A DNA stretch of 9,598 nucleotides, taken from an uncultured Peptococcaceae bacterium (GTDB lineage Bacteria; Bacillota; Desulfitobacteriia; Desulfitobacteriales; Syntrophobotulaceae). How positions within the stretch are numbered: the stretch's first letter is position 1; every line of letters starts with the position of its first letter. Below are positions 1 to 5,648 of this stretch, in pieces. Under the pieces are notes generated by a model. That model was not told the origin of the DNA. It saw nothing but the letters and a program-made list of their open reading frames with translations, and did no database searches. The stretch lies in the NCBI GenBank assembly GCA_937892995.1, contig CALBJS010000090.1, positions 1 to 9,598 of the forward strand, given 5' to 3'. Both the position numbers and the translations under genes were made by a program.

Positions 1-756
1 ATGGAAGTATATCGTGGCGATCAATCCCAACAGCCCGGCAAAGAAAAAGGCTAGATAGAAGGAACCGCTGTGTAAGGCCCGAGCTTTACTCACTCCGCTG
101 TTTTGCAGAGGGGTATTATTTTTCATCTGGTTTTCTTGCTGGCCGTTACCATAAGGGGCTAACCCCATATCACTAGGTTTCTTACGGATGACAAAAAGAG
201 TAAAAGGAAGGGCGATTACCCCAATCATGACCGCTAATACTAGATAAGCCGTCTGCCAACCCCATATATCTATCATATAGCCGCTGAGAGGACTAAATAC
301 TACTCCGCCTAGACCGATACAAGTATAGGAAATTCCCATTGCCAAACCGACCTTTTCTTTAAACCAATGATTAATTAAGAATGGTACGGAAAGATAAACA
401 ATGAAAGTACCGGCGATGCCTAAAAGGATACCGGAAATATAAAATTGATAAAGAGACTTGTAAAAACCCATAGCTCCAAAAGCTACCACATCGAGTACGA
501 CGGCAGTAGTCAAAACCACCCGAATGTTCTTTTCTACGAGGATTTTCCCGGCTAAAGGAAGAAATAAGGCGATAACTATATATTGAATGGTCATATAAAA
601 ACTTATGGGCCCTGTTCCCACCCCTAAAGCCTGGCTCACCGGTACATAAAATAGACCTGCACAATTTAAAGGTATTGCTACTCCGGCGGTCATCAGAGCA
701 CAACAGCTTAAGACTATCCACCAAGCATAGTGTAGTTTCCCTTTGTTCTCCTTCAT
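1..756 (-). CDS. MFS carrier, OFA/monocarboxylate-type, C-terminus outside window
   Basis: Inner-membrane secondary transporter of the major facilitator superfamily, probably for a carboxylate. The ATG at 756 opens a frame of 252 codons that runs to the window edge without a stop. It covers about 60% of a normal 400-430-residue carrier. The N-terminus (HYAWWIVLSCCALMTAG) and the GLFYVPVSQALGV stretch look like the oxalate/formate-antiporter and monocarboxylate branch. I see six membrane segments (about 11-31, 50-70, 78-98, 103-125, 136-158, 165-190), a polar central loop (191-230) and the start of a seventh. A loop resembling MFS motif A (GKILVEKNIR, 70-79) lies between segments 2 and 3. The start is fixed by AAAGGAG just upstream, and the ATG directly abuts the TAA of the MaoC gene, so the two are translationally coupled. 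Last visible gene of the CoA operon, so it probably imports or exports that pathway's acid. Substrate not assignable. Confidence 0.88.
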   Translation of the reverse strand, partial: MKENKGKLHYAWWIVLSCCALMTAGVAIPLNCAGLFYVPVSQALGVGTGPISFYMTIQYIVIALFLPLAGKILVEKNIRVVLTTAVVLDVVAFGAMGFYKSLYQFYISGILLGIAGTFIVYLSVPFLINHWFKEKVGLAMGISYTCIGLGGVVFSPLSGYMIDIWGWQTAYLVLAVMIGVIALPFTLFVIRKKPSDMGLAPYGNGQQENQMKNNTPLQNSGVSKARALHSGSFYLAFFFAGLLGLIATIYFH

Positions 757-1215
757 TTAATCTCCTTTAGGTCTTGCCCATTTTAACATCGTAGTCATAT
801 CACCAACCTGACAGACTGTTCCTTCCTGATTTACAATAGTATATTGTACTGTCAATACCCCTCTGTCCGGTTTGGAAGAAGATTGTTTGGCCTGTGTAAT
901 CTCAATCTCGGCATGAATGGTATCTCCAATTTTTATCGGGCTTAAGAATTTCCATTTGGTATCCAAAGCAGCAATAGCGGAACCGTCTACTTTGCCCATT
1001 CTGCCCCATAAACCTATGACAACGGAAGCTCCTAACATTCCATGGGCGATTCTGCCGCCAAAAGGTGTCTTTTCGCAGAAATCCTGGTCTGTATGCAAAG
1101 GATTATTATCCCCTGTTAAGCCGGCAAACAGCACAACATCTGTTTCCGTTATTGTCCGGGACATGGTCGTAAATTTGTCCCCTACCTTAAATTCTTCTAA
1201 ATATAAGAAGCTCAT
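757..1215 (-). CDS. MaoC-like (R)-specific enoyl-CoA hydratase
   Basis: A single hot-dog-fold hydratase of 152 residues, the usual size for PhaJ/MaoC-type (R)-specific enoyl-CoA hydratases, cytoplasmic. The hydratase-2 motif is clear at residues 30-43 (FAGLTGDNNPLHTD), giving the expected catalytic pair Asp36 and His41. It is followed by the conserved FGGRIAHGML stretch (52-61). By family knowledge it adds water reversibly to a trans-2-enoyl-CoA to give the (R)-3-hydroxyacyl-CoA. Some relatives act on branched or dicarboxylic acyl-CoAs instead, so the exact substrate is open. AAAGGAG sits about nine bases before the ATG. It lies 21 bp behind the acyl-CoA dehydrogenase and directly abuts the transporter, placing it as the step after dehydrogenation, or the reverse in a reductive pathway. 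Confidence 0.9.
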   Translation of the reverse strand: MSFLYLEEFKVGDKFTTMSRTITETDVVLFAGLTGDNNPLHTDQDFCEKTPFGGRIAHGMLGASVVIGLWGRMGKVDGSAIAALDTKWKFLSPIKIGDTIHAEIEITQAKQSSSKPDRGVLTVQYTIVNQEGTVCQVGDMTTMLKWARPKGD

Positions 1216-1236
1216 AATTGTTTTTCTCCTTTGTTG

Positions 1237-2379
1237 TTATTTTAAAATATGGCCGCTGATAACCAGTTTGCAAATTTCCGAAGTGCCTTCACCAATAGTA
1301 AGTAATCTGGCATCCCGATAAAATCTCTCTATTTCGTATTCCACACTGAGACCGTTACCACCATGAATTTGGACGGCTTTATCGATAACCCAATTGGCCA
1401 TCTCCGAAGTAAACAATTTAAGCATAGCGGCCTCTTTAGAGTAAGGTAGGCCGGCATCCCTCATAAAAGCTGTTTTATACAACATAGTCCGACCCAGTTC
1501 TACTTTGGTAGCCATTTCTGCCAGATAGAAAGCAATAGCCTGATACTGGGCAATAGGTTTGCCAAACTGTACTCTCTGTTTGGCGTAAGCAATGGAACGT
1601 TCCAAAGCACCCTGGGCCATACCCACAGCTACGGCGGAAATAGCCAGCCGGCCTTCATCTACGCCTTGCATAAAGAGGGGGAAACCTCGGTTTATTTCGC
1701 CCAAAAGATTCTCCTTAGGAACTCGACAATCTTTAAAAAACAACTGACCGCTGTGCGAGCTATTATTGCTCATTTTTGCTTCCGGTTTGCCGATTTCAAA
1801 GCCTGGGGTTCCTTTTTCCACAATAAGAATACTAATCCCTCGACTACCTTTGGCTTCCCGATCAGTTTTAACGGCTACGAAATATATTTCAGCATGACCT
1901 AAATTGGTAATCCAGCATTTAGAACCGTTGATAACCCACTCATTTCCGTCCAATACCGCATAGGTCTGAGTGGCACCGGAGTCAGAACCCGCCTGGGGCT
2001 CGGTCAAAGCAAAACAGCACAGTTTCTCACCACCGGCTAAAGGAACCAAATATTTTTGTTTCTGCTCTTCGGTCCCGGCGAACAAAAGGGGCATACACCC
2101 TAAAGAAGTATGGGCATCAATAATAGAAGCCAAAGAAGAATTATGACGGGCAATTTCTTCCATGACGATCATTTCACTTACGCAGTCTGCTCCGGCGCCG
2201 CCGTATTCTTCCGGAATTGAAATACCCAAAAACCCAAGTTCCGCACAACGCTTGATTAATTCATATGGGAATTCATGATTTTCATCTAATTCTCTGGTAA
2301 CCGGGGCTACTTCCGTATCCGCAAATTCTTTAGCTGTGGCTCTTATCAACTCATGCTCTTCGGTTAAAAAATAACTCAT
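1237..2379 (-). CDS. Acyl-CoA dehydrogenase (short/branched-chain type)
   Basis: FAD-dependent acyl-CoA dehydrogenase of 380 residues, the full length of the short-chain family, cytoplasmic. It makes or reduces a 2,3-double bond in an acyl-CoA, passing electrons through an electron-transfer flavoprotein not encoded here. Visible landmarks are the first family signature (CFALTEPQAGSDS, 122-134), WIT (156-158), QFGKPIAQYQ (271-280) and the second signature (QIHGGNGLSVEYEIERFYRD, 337-356). The catalytic glutamate is at 364 in GEGTSEI, the position used by short- and medium-chain enzymes. The loop after KM (202-212, NNSSHSGQL) is unlike the usual KxGxRxS pattern and may reflect an unusual substrate. 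A strong AGGAGG precedes the ATG, and 27 bp separate it from the CoA-transferase. Substrate chain cannot be named; butyryl-, isovaleryl- or aryl-propionyl-CoA types are all possible. Confidence 0.94.
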   Translation of the reverse strand: MSYFLTEEHELIRATAKEFADTEVAPVTRELDENHEFPYELIKRCAELGFLGISIPEEYGGAGADCVSEMIVMEEIARHNSSLASIIDAHTSLGCMPLLFAGTEEQKQKYLVPLAGGEKLCCFALTEPQAGSDSGATQTYAVLDGNEWVINGSKCWITNLGHAEIYFVAVKTDREAKGSRGISILIVEKGTPGFEIGKPEAKMSNNSSHSGQLFFKDCRVPKENLLGEINRGFPLFMQGVDEGRLAISAVAVGMAQGALERSIAYAKQRVQFGKPIAQYQAIAFYLAEMATKVELGRTMLYKTAFMRDAGLPYSKEAAMLKLFTSEMANWVIDKAVQIHGGNGLSVEYEIERFYRDARLLTIGEGTSEICKLVISGHILK

Positions 2380-2406
2380 AAATAAACCTCCTGAAATTTT
2401 TTATTC

Positions 2407-3702
2407 TTATATTAAATTCATTGCTCTAGCCTGTTTTCTTAACTCCGCCCTGAAATCAGGGCTGGCAATCGCAATCAGTTCCAAGGCTCGTTGTTTATTG
2501 GTTTTTCCCCATAAATTAGCGATCCCGTACTCCGTTACCACATACTGCACATCATACCGGGAGGCAGTCACTACTGTTCCTGCCGGCAGGACAGGCACAA
2601 TCTTCGATATAGTTCCTTTCTTTGCCGTGGAAGGCAAGGCTAATATGGATTTTCCTCCGGGAGAAAACTGAGCTCCTCTGATAAAGTCGACCTGACCGCC
2701 GATTCCGCTATATTGTCTTAGCCCTACCATTTCTGAATTGACCTGCCCCAAAAGATCGATTTCCACACAAGCGTTAATGGAAGTCATCAAGTGATTTTGC
2801 CCAATTATACGAGGATCATTGGTATGGTCTATAGGATGAACTTCTATCATGGAATTATTGTTAATAAAATCATAAAATTTCCGACTACCGGCGATATTAC
2901 CCGCCACTACTTTTCCGTTGTGAATGGTTTTCTTCCTATTGGTGATAACACCGCTTAAAATTAAATCCATAACTCCTTCTGTTAAGGTTTCCGTATGTAT
3001 ACCCAAGTCTTTTTTATACTTAAGACACTGGGATACGGCATCAGGCATAGAGCCAAACCCTAGCTGGATTGTAGCTTCATCGGGAACCAATTCGGCAATA
3101 TAGCCTCCTATAGCCTTTTCTACAGGCCCTACTTCGGGTTTGGGAATTTCATAAATAGGCTCATCATATTCTACGATGTAATCTATTTTATCCACATGGA
3201 TTTGCGTTCCCCCAACTCTGGGCATTTGCGAATTGATTTGGGCGATCACAGTTTTGGCATATCTGGTGGCAGGTTCGGTATAACAGCAGGACACCCCGAA
3301 ACTGCAATTTCCGTTTTCATCCGGCACAGACAACTCCACTAAAGCTACATCCGGCTCTAAGGTACCACCCGGGGCAAACATCCGCGGCCATTGAAAAAAG
3401 AAGCAGGAAGTATAATCCACTCTTCCCTCATAAAAAGCAGGTCTCGCTTTCGGTCCCAAGAAAAGACTGTTGTGACGGAAATTTTCTCCCAGTTCAGGTG
3501 CTAAATGGGCATTAGGTCCGGGACTTAAGCCGTGAACAATCTCCACATTTCTCAGCTCCGATCCTCTTTCTACCAAAGCCCTCATTAAAGCCGGCGGCTC
3601 TGCCAACCAATCGCCTACAATAATACGATCTCCTGATTTTACATAGCTGATAGCTTCTTGGGGAGATAACATTTTATCTTTACATCTTTCTCGCCAATCC
3701 AT
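2407..3702 (-). CDS. Family I CoA-transferase, 4-hydroxybutyrate/acetyl-CoA hydrolase type
   Basis: CoA-transferase of the acetyl-CoA hydrolase/4-hydroxybutyrate CoA-transferase family, 431 residues and complete. It moves CoA from a donor such as acetyl-CoA to a free carboxylic acid, activating it without ATP. The catalytic glutamate that forms the glutamyl-CoA thioester is expected in LGIHTE, at Glu238. GIGGQVDF (333-340) is the conserved CoA-site glycine motif, and GNCSFGVS (131-138) is another family block. The protein ends in the normal helical tail. AGGAGGAG precedes the ATG. This is the first gene of the operon, with about 60 bases of leader from the predicted sigma-54 start. Followed by acyl-CoA dehydrogenase, hydratase and carrier, it most likely activates the imported acid. 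Acceptor specificity (butyrate, crotonate, 4-hydroxybutyrate or other) is not readable. Confidence 0.93.
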   Translation of the reverse strand: MDWRERCKDKMLSPQEAISYVKSGDRIIVGDWLAEPPALMRALVERGSELRNVEIVHGLSPGPNAHLAPELGENFRHNSLFLGPKARPAFYEGRVDYTSCFFFQWPRMFAPGGTLEPDVALVELSVPDENGNCSFGVSCCYTEPATRYAKTVIAQINSQMPRVGGTQIHVDKIDYIVEYDEPIYEIPKPEVGPVEKAIGGYIAELVPDEATIQLGFGSMPDAVSQCLKYKKDLGIHTETLTEGVMDLILSGVITNRKKTIHNGKVVAGNIAGSRKFYDFINNNSMIEVHPIDHTNDPRIIGQNHLMTSINACVEIDLLGQVNSEMVGLRQYSGIGGQVDFIRGAQFSPGGKSILALPSTAKKGTISKIVPVLPAGTVVTASRYDVQYVVTEYGIANLWGKTNKQRALELIAIASPDFRAELRKQARAMNLI

Positions 3703-3771
3703 TAAATTTAAACTCCTCCTTTAGTAAAAAAATGGGGAATATAAAATCACCTTTTTTATTAATTTAATACA

Positions 3772-3787
3772 AGCAATATTCATGCCA
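3772..3787 (-). promoter_or_regulatory. Sigma-54 (-24/-12) promoter of the CoA-transferase operon
   Basis: The minus strand reads TGGCATGAATATTGCT. This matches the sigma-54 consensus TGGCACG-N4-TTGCW at every defined position except one (T for C), with exact GG-to-GC spacing. The -24 GG is at 3786-3785 and the -12 GC at 3774-3773, giving a predicted start near 3761 and a leader of about 60 bases. Sigma-54 promoters need an ATP-driven activator bound upstream; candidate sites lie at 3878-3916. A matching promoter stands before the dmsC-like gene. Confidence 0.8.
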
Positions 3788-3788
3788 A

Positions 3789-3824
3789 TCCTCTTTTTGC
3801 AACTCTTTTTGCAGCTCTTTTTGC
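3789..3824 (-). repeat. Three 12-bp tandem A-tract repeats at the -24 element
   Basis: Three head-to-tail copies of GCAAAAAGAG plus two variable bases (CT, TT, GA) run from 3824 to 3789 on the minus strand and end against the TTGG of the promoter. Each copy carries an A5 tract at 12-bp spacing, close to one helical turn, so the block may be intrinsically curved. Curvature would help a distant activator reach sigma-54 polymerase. The bending role is inference; the repeat itself is plain. Confidence 0.85.
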
Positions 3825-3877
3825 CTATAAACCCGGCTTTTCCGTATTTTAAGAAGATCAGCTTTTTTTGTATCGTA

Positions 3878-3916
3878 TTAATGAAATTTTCACATAGGAT
3901 GATACTTCTTTCACAT
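3878..3916 (-). promoter_or_regulatory. Paired activator-site candidate upstream of the CoA operon
   Basis: Two similar elements lie in the same orientation, ATGTGAAAGAAGTATCA (3916-3900) and ATGTGAAAATTTCATTA (3895-3879). They share ATGTGAAA and start exactly 21 bp apart, two helical turns. They lie about 117-155 bp before the predicted start, a normal distance for a sigma-54 enhancer site. A comparable pair with the same 21-bp step lies upstream of the dmsC-like gene. A CRP/FNR-type protein binding TGTGA half-sites is an alternative reader. Confidence 0.5.
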
Positions 3917-3930
3917 CCGTATTGGCTATA

Positions 3931-3959
3931 GTTTGTTGTAAATACTATCCAAAACAAAC
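3931..3959. repeat. Inverted repeat GTTTGTT/AACAAAC
   Basis: Perfect 7-bp arms at 3959-3953 and 3937-3931 (minus-strand reading) flank a 15-bp centre. A second overlapping imperfect dyad pairs TTGG-ATAGT (3952-3944) with ACTAT-AG-CCAA (3932-3922). It lies about 170-200 bp upstream of the predicted start of the CoA operon. It could be another regulator site, or chance in AT-rich DNA. Confidence 0.35.
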
Positions 3960-3984
3960 GCCTTTTAAGGTGTAAACAAAGAAT

Positions 3985-4013
3985 AATCCCCACTTTCATT
4001 CAAGGTGGAGATT
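3985..4013 (-). terminator. Hairpin ending the dms-like operon region
   Basis: On the minus strand AATCTCCACCTT (4013-4002), a GAATG loop, and AAAGTGGGGATT (3996-3985) form a 12-bp stem with one C-A mismatch and one G-U pair. It starts 14 bases after the stop of the Nim-like remnant. The tail on this strand (ATTCTTTGTTT) is only moderately U-rich, and the opposite strand has a similar tail (GTTTTGT), so it may work both ways. It separates the respiratory operon from the sigma-54 promoter of the CoA operon. Confidence 0.55.
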
Positions 4014-4027
4014 GTTTTGTAATTTGC

Positions 4028-4347
4028 TTATTTTTTCTCGCCAGTCATATGTTCAACGTCTATAACCATAACGCAAGTTCTTTTAATAGCTTCTTCCGCC
4101 AGAGAAAACTCTCTGCCATTCGTAAAAACAGCTGTAAATTCATACAAGCGTTTGGATTTCGTTTCAAACTCATCTATAAACCTCACCCTACCAAAAGCTA
4201 TTACTCTTACAAGATCGCAGCGTTTTACTAATTCAAAACACACCTTATTGTCCAGCTTCAGGTTTTCGATTTTTGTCCCTTTGAAGCACCGTGCAAAATA
4301 AACTTATTATCCTTTTCTCCGTAGAGGTCTTGGTCGTTCCATACAAT
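4028..4347 (-). pseudogene. Decayed PNPOx/Nim-family flavoprotein remnant
   Basis: The piece from the GTG at 4243 to the stop at 4028 resembles the C-terminus of pyridoxamine-phosphate-oxidase-like, Nim-type flavoproteins: a VIAFGRVRFID strand, then EAIKRTCVMVIDVEHMTG. Upstream, the adjacent frame reads NKFILHGASKGQK, the family's typical FHGAxxGxK segment. It then shifts out of frame at the A5 run (T5 at 4270-4274 on the plus strand). Restoring one A would give KGQKIENLKLDNKVCFEL, joining the two parts. The joined product would still lack the N-terminal part of the fold and have an unusually short CFEL-to-VIAFG link, against about 150 residues in the family. A ribosome site and ATG at 4342 open only 11 codons in another frame. 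It begins right behind the chaperone stop. A sequencing error could explain the shift but not the missing ends. Confidence 0.62.
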
Positions 4348-4355
4348 TCACCTTT

Positions 4356-5051
4356 TTATTGATATGTTAAGGAGTCCAATATCTCATCGATTGCTTGATC
4401 TGCCCTTTTCAAAAATTCACTCAAAAGAAGAGCTGCATTAGGATAAAAGACATTCGTCTTAGACTGTTGCATCTGCCCCGCAAAATCAGGAACCCAATTC
4501 AGAAGATGCCGCCTCATAAAATCCTTTTGAGCCTCTAAAAATCGTAGAATTTCTTCTTTCTCACCTTGGTTATAAGCTTTCTCCGCCATCTCCGACAGGC
4601 GTCCCAGGAAATCGAGTTCCAAAGCAATATGATCATCAGCCACATGGGGATATTCTGCCGGAATAAACCCAAATGCCCGGTAACAATCCCGTACTTCCAA
4701 AGTGCTCTTTTGGAATAGCAACCGTTCCTTGGTTACGTAAACAGATTCCCATGGGTGGGCCGGAAGCTTTTCAGGCCCTAGAAGCAATCTGGTATACTCG
4801 CTTTGCAGTTCTTCCAGCGTTGCTCCCGCTTGATTTTTATAGCGGATACAAAACGCATCAAAGACTTTTAAGCTTTCCATATAATCCGGACAATCTTCAT
4901 CTCCAAACAATTCCAACGCCTCTTTCGAGGCTTGGCTGCCCAGAATTTCCAACTGCTCTTTACTTGGTTCATTGCCAAAAACACTTTGAAACAACTTATA
5001 GACCAAAGTCAGCCCGGAGAGAAGAATCTGTACTTCGTTTAAAGAGCCCAA
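4356..5051 (-). CDS. TorD/DmsD-family assembly chaperone
   Basis: Cytoplasmic chaperone of 231 residues, mostly helical, that binds a molybdoenzyme precursor and its signal region until cofactor insertion is done. Family blocks are EYTRLLLGPEKLP followed by AHPWESVY (85-105), DDHIALELDFLGRL (139-152) and HLLNWVPDF (182-190). The start is a TTG at 5051, two bases after the TAA of the dmsB-like gene. GTGGAG lies at a fitting distance, and the next ATG (codon 58) would remove conserved helices, so TTG is preferred. The gene closes the dms-like operon and is expected to serve the 881-residue catalytic subunit. Confidence in the family is high; the partner is inferred from position. Confidence 0.92.
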   Translation of the reverse strand: MGSLNEVQILLSGLTLVYKLFQSVFGNEPSKEQLEILGSQASKEALELFGDEDCPDYMESLKVFDAFCIRYKNQAGATLEELQSEYTRLLLGPEKLPAHPWESVYVTKERLLFQKSTLEVRDCYRAFGFIPAEYPHVADDHIALELDFLGRLSEMAEKAYNQGEKEEILRFLEAQKDFMRRHLLNWVPDFAGQMQQSKTNVFYPNAALLLSEFLKRADQAIDEILDSLTYQ

Positions 5052-5053
5052 GT

Positions 5054-5632
5054 TTACAACTCCACTTCCTCAAATTTTTCCTCAAGGGCACAGCTCTTGG
5101 GATTAATCAGCAGGGACGGACTAGTTACAGAAGCATTCGTCAATATCGGCAACTCGTTAACCAGGCCGGAACCATACTCCGCTTTCAAATCATCCAAATC
5201 GCCGAATTTGATTGCCCGCATCGGACAGGAATCGACGCAAACAGGGTTCTGGCCGTTATCACGCAGATCTTTGCAGGTATTACACTTTTCTACAACATGT
5301 TTTTCTTTAATATATTGCGGAACATTGTATGGACAGTTCCATGTGCAGTAACGACAGCCGATACATAAATCATCGTCATGCTGTACCGTCCCATCCTCTG
5401 CCTTGTACATAGCACCGGTCGGACAACCGGCTACACACTTCGGATTTTCGCAGTGGTTACAGGAACCGGAATAATGGTATATTGTCGCATTGGGATAAAC
5501 GCCGGTTTCAAAAGATTGCACACTGCGGAAAAGCGTCCCAACATCAAGACGGTTTTTGTCCTTGCAAGCTACCTGACAGGTTCTGCATCCCATACACATC
5601 CGTGAATCAAAATAAAATCCCAACCTACCCAT
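5054..5632 (-). CDS. DmsB-like four-cluster iron-sulfur subunit
   Basis: Electron-transfer subunit of 192 residues linking the membrane anchor to the Mo-enzyme. Sixteen cysteines form four ferredoxin-like groups: C13/16/19/23, C58/61/66/70, C90/93/96/100 and C117/120/132/136. This is the layout for four [4Fe-4S] clusters in DmsB/NrfC/PhsB-type proteins. The second group (CNHCENPKCVAGCP) and third (CIGCRYCTWNCPYNVPQY) are close to the DMSO-reductase pattern. No export signal is seen; such subunits normally travel with the catalytic partner. The tail after residue 140 is acidic and not conserved. GGAAAGGATGA precedes the ATG, 16 bp behind the catalytic gene. The coupled chaperone follows within two bases. 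Confidence 0.94.
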   Translation of the reverse strand: MGRLGFYFDSRMCMGCRTCQVACKDKNRLDVGTLFRSVQSFETGVYPNATIYHYSGSCNHCENPKCVAGCPTGAMYKAEDGTVQHDDDLCIGCRYCTWNCPYNVPQYIKEKHVVEKCNTCKDLRDNGQNPVCVDSCPMRAIKFGDLDDLKAEYGSGLVNELPILTNASVTSPSLLINPKSCALEEKFEEVEL

Positions 5633-5648
5633 TATTGCTCATCCTTTC

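Larger units (their letters stand above)
3703..4027. other. Regulatory intergenic region before the CoA operon
   Basis: About 325 bp holding, from right to left, the hairpin, an inverted repeat, the paired elements, the A-tract repeats and the sigma-54 promoter. A 92-codon open frame (3999-3721) crosses it, but it consists of these control sequences (its KKSCKKSCKKR is simply the 12-bp repeat) and has no convincing protein character. Confidence 0.75.

Noticed and set aside
371..724. 117-codon minus-strand open frame over the transporter
   Set aside because: It is another frame of the MFS gene; the real frame starts at 756 and gives clear membrane helices.
757..3702. Idea that the CoA operon plus DmsA-like enzyme form a DMSP/DMSO cycle
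   Set aside because: No DMSP lyase, demethylase or DMSP-type CoA-ligase is present, and nothing in the CoA-transferase or dehydrogenase points to a sulfonium substrate; the Dms resemblance alone is not evidence.
3721..3999. 92-codon open frame on the minus strand in the gap before the CoA-transferase
   Set aside because: It is built from the promoter, A-tract repeats and hairpin; its Lys-Cys repeats are the 12-bp DNA repeat, and no family features are visible.
3985..4013. Hairpin as a transposon end or insertion-sequence remnant
   Set aside because: No transposase fragment, target duplication or second copy of the hairpin is seen; position after a gene end fits a terminator better.
4673..5368. 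231-codon plus-strand open frame
   Set aside because: It lies antisense to the chaperone and DmsB-like genes, whose protein motifs are unmistakable; the antisense product has no recognisable domain.
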